This document shows, in pieces, positions 18,194 to 30,300 of a DNA stretch of 64,000 nt. Position 1 is the stretch's first letter. Each line of letters begins with the position of its first letter. The notes under the pieces were generated by a model. That model had not been told where the DNA came from and did no database searches. It was given only the letters and a program-made list of their open reading frames with translations. Source of the stretch: Branchiostoma floridae (Eukaryota > Chordata > Leptocardii > Amphioxiformes > Branchiostomatidae); NCBI RefSeq assembly GCF_000003815.2, contig NC_049994.1, forward strand, positions 4,277,787 to 4,341,786, read 5' to 3'. Position numbers and translations under genes: made by a program.

Positions 18194-20434
18194 AGCTGAA
18201 AAAAAGTTTGTCTGCGCTCACTGGTAGAAGTCATTTTGAAGACAGATTCTAGCTGCAATTTTCAACAATGAAGAAATTGGGCCAACCCAAATTTGTTTAT
18301 TGTACAGCCCAAAGTTTTGTCAAGGAATGACTGGATCCTACAATCCAATTGGTTGGGTTTTTTTTACTGTAAATACCTTTAGATATGCAGTGACTTAATT
18401 TCATGGAAGAATATGGAGTGTATACAGTTGCTGTAGTATACAGTAATTAATTAAAAACGGCTTTAATTTTGACTGAAGCTCGTCACAGCAAAAACTGTGT
18501 ACAATACATGAAACCACTGCAAAAATTTCAAGAATTATAGCATTGCTGAAGTCACATATAATTTGCATATGATAAAGTCGCATCACAGAAACAGTGTGCT
18601 CATTCATTCCTTGACAAAACTTGGAGGCAAGTCCTATTTCTTTTGCATTTAATTTGGAAAGTACAGTAAGAGTTTGTCTTCATAAAAGAGATCTTCTCCT
18701 AGTATACTTTAACCCTTTTCATTTGATGAAAACTGTGTCCTAACTATCAATACAAACCTGTCTAAAGTGGCCACAAAACACAGATTAAAGCCACAATACA
18801 AAATGTGGCCATTGAAAACAAGATGATCCAATAAAAAGGCTGAGACTTTCCATTCCAGATAAGATAATCTTTATTAGTTCTTAGAATCTTAACAGGAAAA
18901 GCCATGTGCTTAAAAAAAGTGGCCACAGGGTTGTCCATACAGAGGTGGCTGCTAGATCAGGTTTGACTGTAGTTGGTATACATGTATGAAAAGGGTTAAA
19001 TGTGGTTGTTTCATATACGCAGTATCTTTAATGTACACTTTACAACATCACATAGAACAAAATACTGTGTGCAAACTAAACTCAAACTCAAATTTCCCAA
19101 TCTTACACTAGCCAGTAACACTCAGCACAGTTCATCATTTACGGATGACCTGCAATTCCAGTGGGATCACTAAACATTGAAGGCACGACAATCAGCAGAC
19201 TGTGCTACAAGTGTAATAGATCTGTTCAAAGGCTATATCCATATATATAGGAGCTTCGTTGTAGACAGCACTCTACCACTTGGACTAAATTCATTGTTGA
19301 TAGCACGTGTGACTTGCAGGCATTACTATGTAGTTTGTACAGTGTAGTTTGTTCCCTAGTTCGGTATGACTACATTTCTTATATAGATCGTCTGCACATG
19401 TACAAAATGACATTCTACAGATCTAGAGTGCAAAGCTTTGTACCATATTGACCTCAATGTATTTATAGCATCTGTGACACAGTCGTTACACGCTATTCAG
19501 ACAAAGCTCGCATATGTGCACATTTAAAAAGGCTAAGCCTTATTTTTCTTTGACACGTTTGGTCTTAACATCGTAATCCAGCCTCTCAAAGGCACAACCT
19601 GACTGCTCTAAGCTTTTCTTCTTTCTTCACAAAGTAGAATCTATCATAAGCACCTATTCACAGTAAGTCTTTCTTTATATGATGCCTTGCATTGTGATCT
19701 GAATTATCAAATCTCACTACAAGATACCAAATGTATCATAAAATCTTCTCTCATAAGCTCTCTTTAAATCTCCCATTGGAGAAAGCCCTGTTTCATGCTA
19801 CAATGAAAGCTTGTTGTTCAAGTTTTACCTTTTGTTTCAAACTGTAAATGGTGTTTTTATTGATATGCAAAGTGCGTCTGTTGTTGGTCACAGGACAGGA
19901 CTGTTACAAATGCATTTAGCAGCAGCACAATGCCGGGATGTTTATATCTGAAGTGCTTCAGCTACAGAAAGTGGGTTTTTGCAAATTTTGATAAGACAAT
20001 AGTTTCACCTTTAGTTATATAGCCATTGCCAAAAACCCTTTTCTACATCACAAGCCTCCGTCCCCTATTGGATTCACCGTCACTTTCTAAACTCTTTCTG
20101 ATTGGCTGTTTCCAATGCCCAACTGCATCCAGTGCTTCTCTTATCACCTTGTCAATTTCTCCGGTCACATGATTCAAAGTAACCAATAGGAGCCAATCTT
20201 GTCACATGACTTGATCACACCAATCACATAGTAACTATTCCTTCCAAAAATTGCTCTCCATTTGCCTATAATCTTGAACTTGGTCGGTATAATATGTCGG
20301 AGATGCTCTGTAAGAATGGGCAGACAAATCGTGCTTAGTAGTACCCTCGGATTTTGAACAATCCTTCTAAACAATGTTATATATACAAGGGCAAATCACA
20401 TCCCTTTAGACACCCCCTGCCCGGGACAAGTGGC

Positions 20435-20631
20435 TTACTTTGGTTGCCGGTGTTTCAAGATGTAGTCAGAGACTAGTGTGTACCCGACGCCTAACGTCAT
20501 GCACCCGACCACCATGGACTGCGCGATGACTCGGAACTGCATCAGGAATACGGACGTGGACATTCCCGCTCGCCGGTACTTCCGATAGTTCACCGCGCCG
20601 TACATTACTGCCGCCACAGTACCCGCCAAGC
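20435..20631 (-). CDS. HIG1-domain gene, coding exon 3 with stop
   Basis: LAGTVAAVMYGAVNYRKYRR through SDYILKHRQPK and TAA. Acceptor CTTTTCAAAG. Markedly more GC-rich than its surroundings. Confidence 0.88.
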
Positions 20632-23600
20632 CTTTGAAAAGAGAAAAAAGTTAATCAACGTCAAGAAGGCTGTGTTCATATGAAACATAGAAGTTGTCAG
20701 TAGAATACTGTAAATTTACCTACTTTTACAGTAGTTTGATTTCATGGTAGCAGAAGAGGTTTTAATTATGATTTAAAGTCACAGTTGTAACAATTATGCT
20801 ATGCAGTAGTAATACACAAGGTATTTGTGGTGCCATGAATTTGTGGTGCATACTTTATCAGGGTTGGACAAGTTTTCTAAAATGCACTCGTCCTATCGGG
20901 CTAGTACAATCATAAAAAATTTACTAGCCGGAACCACCTCTTCATTTGCCCGAAATTTAAATGACATTTATCTGTGTATTTTCACTTCCAGCAATGGAAT
21001 TCTTTTAACATTGGCTTCTTCTGTGTTAACCATTGCTTGACTGTAAAAAGTAAATCTCACTCATGGAAGAGTCTTACTTGCTCAATCGCGCTTGCCCGAT
21101 TGCAGGGCTCGAAATACTGGGTGCATGTGCACCCAGGTGCACCCAAAATTAGATCTGTGCACCCAAATATTTCTATATTTTCTTACGTTTATGTATGTAA
21201 AGATATCAAAGTATACTAGTATACATCATATTCTTGACAACTAAGTGTTAGAAAGATAATAAAAATGTCTGTCATGGTACTTGTTTAAGAATTTGATAGC
21301 TAATGTAACTAAGTTTTATTATTAGGTTATTACTTAAATTTAAGTGGTGCACCCAATTTGTTGAGCTGGGTGAACCAGTGCACCTAATCCAAAAAAATTA
21401 ATTTCGAGCCCTGCCGATTGGCACTTGGCCTTGGAGTGTACTTGGCCAACCCATGGCGCTTTATTGAAAACCCCATGCAAATCAAACCACTATGAAAGCT
21501 TGAACCTTTACAGTACACAAGTAGGATTACAGATGTAGAGTTGACAGACAAGACTGAAAGAACATCAAATCTCACTAATCGACATATGGTGGCAATATTT
21601 ACATAATACTTGTATATCCGTCTACAGATCCCTGCTGGAAGCTACTGCGCATGCATTCTGGAACGTTTGTTGTTATTCAGCAAAATCCGTCCACCCCACT
21701 GCCTACATGTCCAACATCACGTACAAAGCCCTTCTCTGGCGTCCAAAATAACTCCCACATCTGACGACATCGAACACCGCCGCCGAACACTGAGCAAACA
21801 ACATTCTGTAATTCGATTTCCCGACCGCCTAGCGAGAGAGCCTGATGGCATCCAAGTGTGAAGTCAGTTTTCAATTTTGGCTGTGACCCAATCAGGAGGT
21901 CTGTGTGAGTCCACAGACCAAGCCCATTCATGGCCAATGGCTGTGAGAAAGTCCATTTATCAAGGTGGATTTTTTGTACAAACTAGAGAATATTTGATTA
22001 TTATTTAGTACTCAGATGGGAGACTTTTTGCCAACAGACCTGCTTATCAAAATTCCTACAGGTAACGCCAGACTGGTACAAAAAATATCTCTGAACTCAC
22101 AGCCAACAATAGCTTCAAGCCAGGACATGTACATTGTACATGCACACACACATCATTTCTTTCTCTCTTTAAAGCAATATCATATTACAAACCTTTGACA
22201 AAATCTTATAAGGTTTTCTTTCCCCAAAGCACACTCCAGCTGTTCCAAATATCTGGACCATACATGTAGCTTTGTCTACAATATCATTTACATTTGAATT
22301 TTTATCAGGTATTCAACATTTCAAGCTTACCAATTGGAACCATAGGCTCTTTCATAGACTTCTCCCATAGCTTGCTTCTGTGCTCATAGTCCTGGGCATC
22401 TGTTGACGTTGTCATTTCGAATTGTGGTGGCTTCTTCTCTGTAATAAACATATAATCATAATTCATATTATCTCACATATAACAAAGTATTATAGATATT
22501 CCATTATTCAATTGTACAATCAAACACTTTATTGTGGTACAGTGGAAGCCAGTTATTTGTATTTCTAAGTATTACCATATTTTTCGGAAACACCAAACAT
22601 TTGCAAAACTGTTTATTAATCTTATTTGTATGTCTTGGTAGCTACACATGTAGATAGCAATGAAAACCTGAGCAGCCAGAAAAGCTGACTTTTGTGGGTC
22701 AGATCAGAAGAAATCCAGCACGTCCAAGGCTACATGATCTGAATACTGGTCAGACACAACCTGACCTTGGCATTGATATAGGTCAGGTCTGATTTGGACC
22801 TACCCCCTGGGGAGGGGGGTACAGATGGGGCCATGTGCAGACAAGTTACCTCAAGTTCACCTTGACAAATAATCCATTCCTTCTATGACATCATGGCTGC
22901 CTATATCTTTGCCATTAATATTGCTACACAGAGACCCTTAATATTCCCTGTCCTACAAACCTAAAATAGGGTACCACAACTGGGAAGGTAGGTCATACAA
23001 GACGACAACGGTATACTGTAATCACATACATCACACAATATGAAATTTAAAGGAAAATGGGGAAAATCTGCTCTGGACCAGTCTGGTATAGAAATGACAT
23101 GTCCCAGAACAGTAGTGCAGCTAGTAAACAAATGGCTTCCAGACATGTACAGAATAAGCTGGCAAAAATATGCAGAATCACGCAGTATATATGATGCACA
23201 AGTCCAACAAATTTGAAGAGGAATAGCTACAACCCTTGCAAAGTATAGCTGCCATTTACTTACTTACACAACTTTTGATAAATCAGACACAATTTTGCAT
23301 CAAAAATACTAGATTAGTCTGCAGTTTACAAATATGACAACTATCAACTGCTGTAAAACTTTCATGTATGTCTTCCGTAAAGCGGAATCCTTTTAGTAAC
23401 AGAAGAGGAAAAAACATTATATTTACGACCCTGACTTAGGTTAACATGATAACACCGTAAATGCCTTTAATTTTGCAGTAGGGAGGATGAAGGTTTTAAG
23501 TTCATGGTAGCGTTTAGTCACAAATTTTACAATAACTTGAACACCAATTTTATCAAGTTCACAGTGAGGGGTCACTGTAAAAAAAAGGCAACATAAAACC

Positions 23601-23733
23601 AGTGTGGACATTTCAAGAATTACCGTATACTGAAGAGGATTCGCTGACAACAGTTGGGTGCAAAGCATTTTGCAAACACATCAATTCAGTTATTTCTAGA
23701 ATTCGGATATGCCTTACCATTTGATCCAGTCAT
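20435..23733 (-). CDS. HIG1-domain protein (HIGD1-like), mitochondrial
   Basis: Three coding exons: 23718-23733 (MTGSN plus one base), 22331-22438 and 20435-20631, with phases 1,1 and canonical sites. 106 residues. The HIG1 domain (about 28-98) shows KSMKEPMVPIGLAGTVAAV (conserved EAPFVPxGxAG in HIGD1) and RVIAQSMVVGCMTLGVGYT. Predicted helices at 43-60 and 78-97 fit the two-helix inner-mitochondrial-membrane hairpin. Family members assist assembly or regulation of respiratory complexes III/IV. The family motif (Q/I)X3(R/H)XRX3Q is degenerate at its first two positions (Val69, Gln73) but keeps Arg75 and Gln79. A downstream ATG at 22415 would give 93 residues, the size of human HIGD1A; I prefer the upstream ATG because EKKPPQFE reads through in frame. 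Confidence 0.85.
20859..21458. mobile_element. CAGGGTTGGACAAG-family element, copy C, interrupted
   Basis: Starts CAGGGTTGGACAAGTTTTCT and ends with decayed CTTGGCCAACCCATGG; CTTTAT flanks both sides (20853-20858 and 21459-21464). Interrupted at 21102 by a second element. It lies in intron 2 of the HIG1 gene. Related to intact copies at 30496-30829 and 42587-42917. Confidence 0.75.
21103..21413. mobile_element. CAGGGCTCGAAAT-family element (hAT-like), nested
   Basis: CAGGGCTCGAAATACTGGGT at the left, ATTTCGAGCCCTG at the right, and a perfect 7-base duplication CCGATTG on both sides (21096-21102, 21414-21420). 311 bases, non-coding, rich in TGCACCCA. A sister copy is at 55208-55553 and a fragment at 32984-33036. 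CAGGG ends with 5-8-base duplications fit hAT; this is inference. Confidence 0.85.
22331..22438 (-). CDS. HIG1-domain gene, coding exon 2
   Basis: EKKPPQFEMTTSTDAQDYEH then RSKLWEKSMKEPMVPI; acceptor TTTATTACAG, donor ATTG|GTAAGC. Confidence 0.85.
23718..23733 (-). CDS. HIG1-domain gene, coding exon 1 (16 bases)
   Basis: CCAAGATGACTGGATCAAAT plus G, then donor GTAAGG. The split codon joins exon 2 as Glu in frame with MTTSTDAQDY. Confidence 0.6.
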
Positions 23734-25046
23734 CTTGGAAATGGTAATGTCTTGTTGATAGTACAAGTTCCTACTATTAGAAGGCCAGAGGGATATGTTG
23801 CCGTTCCTCAACTGATGTCTACTGCGCGTAGGATCCCAAGATATCCTTCTGGCTTCCTACTGCGCGAGGGTGCTAAATATGTGGTGTCTGCTCTGTGTTT
23901 TGAAGCTGGGTTCACAAAGGCTAGACCTGAGTACGTGACTAGGAGGAGAATGGCCATGTGTTGGGGTAAGATAATCTGCACATTCATACCACCTGCTGGG
24001 GAACAAGTTGTCTAGGACACCCCAAAAAACTTTCTTCTACAAGATTAGTTAAAGAAATTGCAAATCTCAACTGTAAGACATGTCAATCAAACCAAAAGGA
24101 TTTGTAATCTTAATATCTATTTTTGTGAAGGAATATTATAACAATATAAGGATGTAGATAGGGGAGGCTTGGTTACCTAGTGATGAAATGGAACAGTCTG
24201 AAATGCAAAGTCAAGGACATATCAGATACATTGTAGGGCAACTCCATTTATGAATTCTTAGGGGGGAGGGGTCATGAAATTTTGAACAAGTAAGGGTTTA
24301 CACGACCAATATCTATACACAATATCAACCAATGGTCGGTAAGATGTAAAATAGAAAAAAATGCTCCCGAGATTATCATGTGGAATATTGAGAGTATCCT
24401 ACTTTGCATTTCATACACGTATTAACGACTTGTGTGTCCTCTTATTACTTGTTTTCTTGGATGTCTGGGGTCCTGTTTAACACTCTAATCATTCTTCTAC
24501 ACAGGTGTGGCTCGTGTTTTCTGCTCTAATTACTTTTCTACAAAGACTGGATTCATGTTTTAAGTTTCAGGTGTTTTTCTGTACAAATGATTAATTGCTT
24601 TCATCCAAATGTCACTGAATGTTGGGCATCTTTCCTTTAAGGTTGACTGCTAATCATATATGACTACACCTGAATAGTGTGTAAGTCTTTTGCCCAAATA
24701 TGGCTATGCAAGGACACATAAGGTCGCTGACCTTCCCTTGAGGCTTACTGACTGTCCAATGGGAAACAACGTGTCTTACACTGCATTACCCCTTTTAGTA
24801 AGGTTACTAGCACACTTGCACGTAGCTACTGTTTTTCACTGCCAGCTGCGGTCACCAAAACAGTTTCTGGGAAGACTGTAGTCCATACATGAAATAATCA
24901 AATAATAACATTCCCTGACAGAAAATTTGCACATAGCTCATGTTTTTTTTACCACAAAATACAATGTCAGAGATTTTCTGGGAAACCAACAATATGAGGT
25001 TCATTATTATGCCTTGCTACTTTGATTTTTTGGTTCATGGATTTTT

Positions 25047-25470
25047 CTTATGGCCACATTGAATTGATTATACAGATGACATCCTCTGGGAATCCTAAAA
25101 CTGATGTGAGCATGCGAATGAAAAAAAGCTTGGCCTAAAAAAATTGTCTTTATTATGAAATTTAAGTGGTCAGAAAGATTGAATAAATCACTCAAAAAGT
25201 ATGATATACGGAACAATAGATTCTTCAATTTTGATCTTTCAGTTTTGTATCTTCTTTTTGACCTTGGAATTGAGATTGACATTCTATGACATTCATACAT
25301 GTTTTCCGATATTTTTTTTGCAAATTGATTCTTCAGCATGTATTTCATCATTTTGCAGCTGCTTTGCATGATTTACAGTATAGTTGAAGACTTTTTTCAT
25401 TCATTTTTTGAAACGGTCAAAAATTCAAGTGCATGTGGATATCATCTAATAATAAAAAATGATAATTGAC
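25047..25470. repeat. GGCCACATTGAATTGATTAT-family repeat
   Basis: Starts GGCCACATTGAATTGATTAT followed by ACAGATGACATCC; body includes TCTTCAATTTTGATC and CTTCTTTTTGACC also seen in the copies near 58552 and 60683. No ORF of note. Confidence 0.5.
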
Positions 25471-26179
25471 ATCACTTAGAGAGAGCAAATGCCTGCCAAA
25501 AAATTCCCATATATCTTTATCCATTATTGGATCAACAGGGTTTTTTTTACACTGATTAATCATAACATTATTATCAATCAACTTTTAGCATCTGCAGTTT
25601 CAAAGACAACTTTTGTGGTCCGAATCTAATATCATACTGTTTATACAGTCTGGCCATCTGAGTTCCAACATTATCCTAATACATAGGTCCTCTGTCCAAG
25701 TATTTACATTATGTTTGGATGGAGTTCAAGTTTCCGAATGTCTACACGGTCGTATTTCAGGCGTGTGCTACCATAGAAACGTCCTTCCCGCATCGAAAGA
25801 CCTGTAACCCCGTTGTCATCGTGCTTCCCACAATCCTTTGTGCACTGGAAAACTTTCGCAAACTTTCAAAACAAATCAATTATGTGAGAAAGTTTGTTTC
25901 AGGCCATTAGATATATTTTTCAAACATAACTTATTGCATTCTTAGCCATGACAGAATTTTATTTCATCTTATTCATTGGTTTATGTCCCAAAGGTTTAGA
26001 TGGCTTTAACCATGTCCGCTGTGGTTATTTATCTAGGGCACTGAAACGACAACTCAGCGAAATTCAACATTTCATTTCATTTGTGCTATATGACTCAATC
26101 ACAACCCAACTCCCTCTAAAACCTTCACGTAAATAAATGTCAAAGCACTTGGTATACAAGACCTAGAAAAAAGACTGTA

Positions 26180-26385
26180 GAAGGGCAAATGTTCGCAGTG
26201 GTTTTATCAAATTTATGTCTGCATTTCTTTAGTAACCTCTTCTGTTTTCACTTCCAACATTACCAAATTTTAGTAGTTTACAGTAAAACCCTTAGAGCTA
26301 CTATAAACTTGCACATTTAAAAGGAACGGTACATTCTTATACTACCGCGAAATTAAATTCCCGCGATTTTTATCCATTTTTACAG
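26180..26385. mobile_element. Decayed TA-MITE (GCGAACTTAAAT family)
   Basis: Left ATGTTCGCAGTGGTTTTA, right ACCGCGAAATTAAATTCCCG and ATTTTTACAG followed by TA. Diverged member of the family at 12273 and 54350. Confidence 0.55.
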
Positions 26386-27099
26386 TATATAATCCTTTGC
26401 ATAAGACGCAGCATGCAACAAACGTTATGTCCTTGGTAACCTCAATTTTGCCAAGTAAAAGAACATAAAGATTTATCAAAAGTAACCACATTGTAACCAT
26501 TCTCTCCCATCTTTCAGAGAAAAATGCAAAGTCATCGCACACGGTCAAGCCACAGTCAATGCTTGTTTTGATGAAACTGAGGCGTGCGTCGCTCAGTCAC
26601 GTAGGCCACAGACGCTTCCTACTTTGCATGCCACACGAGCGGTGTATTTCTCCAGAAAACTCACATTTCCAGCGGATTCCAACCATTGAAATTCGCTGAC
26701 ATGCACTTTTGTCGAATTCTTAACATATTCTGAGGAGAAAGGATTGAAAACTCACCAAAATTTAGAGTAAAATTGGAGGTCCAGATAGCTTGCAGACGAC
26801 ACGGTTTCAGGCCACTGGTTTTGGAAGGCCAGACTTTCTGCCCTTGGAATATATTACGTAACTTCCGGTTTAACGCCAAAGGTCAACGACCGGAGAGTAA
26901 CGCATGCAACGCAAAATGAAATCAGTGATGGCTATAAATTTAGATCGGTGTAGTATAAAATTAGAAATGTTAACGTTTTTAATAGTGAAACGTTAAATAT
27001 TTGATTTTTTAAATGTACGAAATAATATTTTGTTGATTGTTGTTGCTATTGTCTTTCGTATTTATTTCTCTGTCCTTTTTGTTTCTATGCTTTTACAGT

Positions 27100-27322
27100 T
27101 TTATAATGTTGTCAACTAACACGACAGACGATTGGCTACTTATGACGCAGCGTTCGCTACACGACCAATCACAAGGCGTCTTTCAGATAAAGCCAAAATC
27201 GATCCCTCGTGACTTCCGGTTCCCATTCTTAGGACAACATGGCCGCCAAAATAACAAGAAACGCAAGATTTCGGTGATTTTTAGCGATTTACGCCTAAAC
27301 GTTGACGTTTTTCTTCCCAACG
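27100..27322 (+). promoter_or_regulatory. STK11IP promoter/5'UTR region
   Basis: Inverted CCAAT boxes (GATTGG near 27129 and CCAATC near 27163), TGACGCA near 27142, ETS-type CTTCCGG near 27213 and a YY1-like CAACATGGC at 27235 precede the start codon. The combination is typical of TATA-less housekeeping promoters. Motif matches only. Confidence 0.5.
27239..27277 (+). other. Upstream ORF in STK11IP 5' region
   Basis: ATGGCCGCC in a good initiation context (A at -3, G at +4) opens a 12-codon ORF (MAAKITRNARFR, stop TGA) ending 45 bases before the STK11IP start. If transcribed, it could reduce main-ORF translation. Alternatively the transcript starts downstream and the ATGGC is only a YY1-type site. 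Confidence 0.4.
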
Positions 27323-27392
27323 ATGACGCTCCAGAGAAGAGACAAAGACCGGGACTTCATTGCGGAGTTGGCAAACTTGCTGCGCGAAAATG
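27323..27392 (+). CDS. STK11IP: STK11IP exon 1
   Basis: MTLQRRDKDRDFIAELANLL then REN plus one base; matches the vertebrate LAGLLRES segment. Donor AATG|GTGGGT, chosen because the join gives NVEGILDG in frame. Confidence 0.8.
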
Positions 27393-30300
27393 GTGGGTCA
27401 AAATCATAAGATTATTTTTACTGATACGAGTTTTTTTTAACCGGTCGACCCGGTCATGGGATAGGAAGATGTCGTCATTTAATTCATAACTTAACTTTTC
27501 ATGTTTTAAACATTTACCTTCAAAGTATAATTTGCTCTCAAATGATGTTTAATCGGAGAAAGGTGATTAGAATCAAATCGAGCCACAAGGCTGGTAGAAC
27601 AAAAAGAAGGAACCTGTTTGTGATTGAGCAAACTGTTACCAATTCTTTTGTTATGAAAAGGGAGGTAGTAGTCTACAATTGTTTCTGTTTCAGTAAGTAC
27701 TGTACAGACAGATAGATTTTACCAGTACTAGTATGTAATTAACAGATTAAACAAAGAAAGGGAAAGCATAGTGATGATAAGTAAAGAGATTGTTGTCGTT
27801 GTCTTTTTCTTTTAATGTCGAAGTGCTGCTGGGTTTCACATGGTTCATTTTTGAGTCAATTGTCTCTCAACCTTAGGTGACTAGGATAATATGGATGGCA
27901 TAGTGACATAATTATGAATTATGCGCAAAAATTCAAAACAGTAGATTTTGTCAGATTTGTCTGTCAGCATCTAGTAGATTTGGAATGAATCAATGACAAG
28001 AGAAGTTTTCACAGCTGTCAAAAATCTATTGTTATTGTATATCAGTTCTGGTTTTGTTGTTCTTGTTGTTGTTCATAAACAGGTAAACCGCCTTAGGCAT
28101 AACAGGCATAACAGACTGTATTCTCTACCAGACTGACTATTCTGGCTATTTATATAGTATCACACATTTACAGGCTAGGGAGAATAATTTGGGAGTTTTG
28201 CTACTACTACTACTACCAGAGGAGTTAGTTTGCCAGCTGCACAGCGAAAACTGCAAGCATAAAACCACGTGAACATTTCTGCATTTACAGTAACTCATTT
28301 TCTTGACATTTTTCCAGTGGAAGGCATCCTGGATGGCAGCAGTAAGCTCTCCCTGACCTCCTCCTCAGTGTGCTATCTGAACGAGTGTTTTGACCGTGTG
28401 TGTGAGGGAGACAGGAACCAGGGATTTGAGGTGGTGCGAGCTCAGGTCACCAACTCCAGGGTCTACAGCGACATCCAGCTACTCTTTGATCTGGTGCAGA
28501 AAACATTGTCACTGAAGGTAAGTCAGCATTTGACATACTGTATGCCGGGCTTTTATCCAGGCATGTGTACAGGCGTTCTCTTGACGCACTGTTCTAAGAA
28601 TAATAAGACTTTGACAATGTCAAAGCAAAAGGCAAAGAGGGCGTCAAGAGAACAATTTTTGGACCCCCTGGATGCCTAAAGACGCCACTTACCCTGGAGA
28701 GAATATTTTCTGACAAAAATGAAATTCTGATTGACCAGGGATCTACTTGGTCACATTTGTCTTGTCTGTCAGTAGCTGTATTCCACAAACTTTGTGCCTC
28801 TAAATACAGAAAATAGAATTGATGTTCTTACAACCTTTTGTTTGCAGACACCTGTGATAGGGAATGAGGTTTAACTACCCAGTTTCAAAAATGCTGTCTT
28901 TTGGAAGAAATGATACAAGGGAAACACATCTTTGCAATGTCATAATTTTATGATTAAGAGGTCCCCTTGAAAACCTCAAGAATCAAACTACAGTAAAAGT
29001 TTTACAGTTATTGATGTTTAACCACCTTGTATTCAATGCATGGATATACCCTGATTTGTTGTACTGTATGTTTGTTTTTTCCAGTTGGTGCTGAGTTCAA
29101 CGACCCTACAAGGAGGTGTGAGGGTGGCCCGGTTCAGGTCCCTAACAACGTTAGAGATCAAACGGGTGCCAATTCACCTGGTGGTGGGGCTCCAGGTGCT
29201 GCGGTCACAGCTACAGATCATCATCTGCTCCAGGTGCATCACCAGGCTACAGGTGAGACACCTGGCATCTAGGGTTGAAGGTGACACCTGTCACTCAAAT
29301 GCACAGAACAGGAGTAGCATATTTGTTTTGCATAACCGATTATTAACCAGTAAATAGCTATTTATACAGCCTTTACGAGTATTGCACAAGTAGGGGTGGG
29401 TACCAGTATGGTGTATTGGTACAAAATTTTTTTCTTGTTGGACCAGTCCAGAAAAAGCCTAATGGACCTCTATTCTTTTCTATAAGTGTGGTGGTTCCTT
29501 TATGTGCTTGGGGTGTAGCTTTCATCAAACACGGGACTTCCATTTAATCCTATCCAAGGGATGAGTAGAGTTTGTTATCATTTATTCCAAGTTTCTATAG
29601 TCAAGCCTATAGTCAAGCCTAAAGAGGAAGTTAGCGTTGTTTACACAAAGTCAGTATTTGAAAATGCCAACTTGGGAATCGGATATTCCACCAAAAAGAT
29701 TCCCTTGTAACAAAGTGGGCCATTGTTTTGAGTATTGCAGATTCACAAGTTTTCATAGAAAATCAGGTTCAGGTTCAGACCATACCTGTACATGATCCTC
29801 TAGACTAGAACCATACCTGTACCTGAATTTTCTGTACCAGTACCCTCCCATATGCCTTTCCCAAGGGTACAATGTCGAGGTATGTTGGGATTCAAACCCA
29901 AGACCTCTGGATTCTTGTCCAAACACCCTACCATTATGTTACTTCATTTGTTGATTTACATATGAATAATATCATAATTATTTGTGTCACAGGATGTGTT
30001 TGCCACGTGTGGAGGTGACAGCAGTATGCCCCTGTCCTGGCCAGAACTCCACACTGTTAACATGAGTTATAACAGCCTGGAGAGACTGGACGACTCACTG
30101 GTTAGTACATCAAAGTTGGAAGTTTGCCTAATTTTCATATTTCACTCCATAGCACAGGTATAAAGAGGGAAATGTATTGTTTTTCTTCATCGGCCATATG
30201 GTCAACTCAAGTCATTCTCAGCCAAATGAACAGAAATTTATTGCAGGGCTTGAAGTACCTTTTTCTGTCTACCTGCACTGGTGCAGCTAACTTTTTAAAT

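Larger units (their letters stand above)
15331..20434. other. Intergenic, no protein-coding gene seen
   Basis: No exon with consistent coding frame and splice sites. It holds a TG/CG microsatellite, a SINE-like sequence and a small inverted-repeat element (listed separately). The 3'UTR of the HIG1-domain gene should lie in its right part; a minus-strand AATAAA at 19861-19856 is one possible poly(A) signal. Confidence 0.6.
23734..27100. other. Intergenic between divergent HIG1 and STK11IP genes
   Basis: No coding exon recognised. The HIG1-gene promoter should lie just right of 23733 and the STK11IP promoter at the right end. Repeats at 25047-25470 and 26180-26385 are listed separately. 26850-26860 has ACTTCCGGTTT, an ETS-type site. 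Confidence 0.55.

Noticed and set aside
26661-26879. 72-codon minus-strand ORF upstream of STK11IP
   Set aside because: Starts at TTG, no recognisable protein, and lies in a promoter-like ETS-site region.
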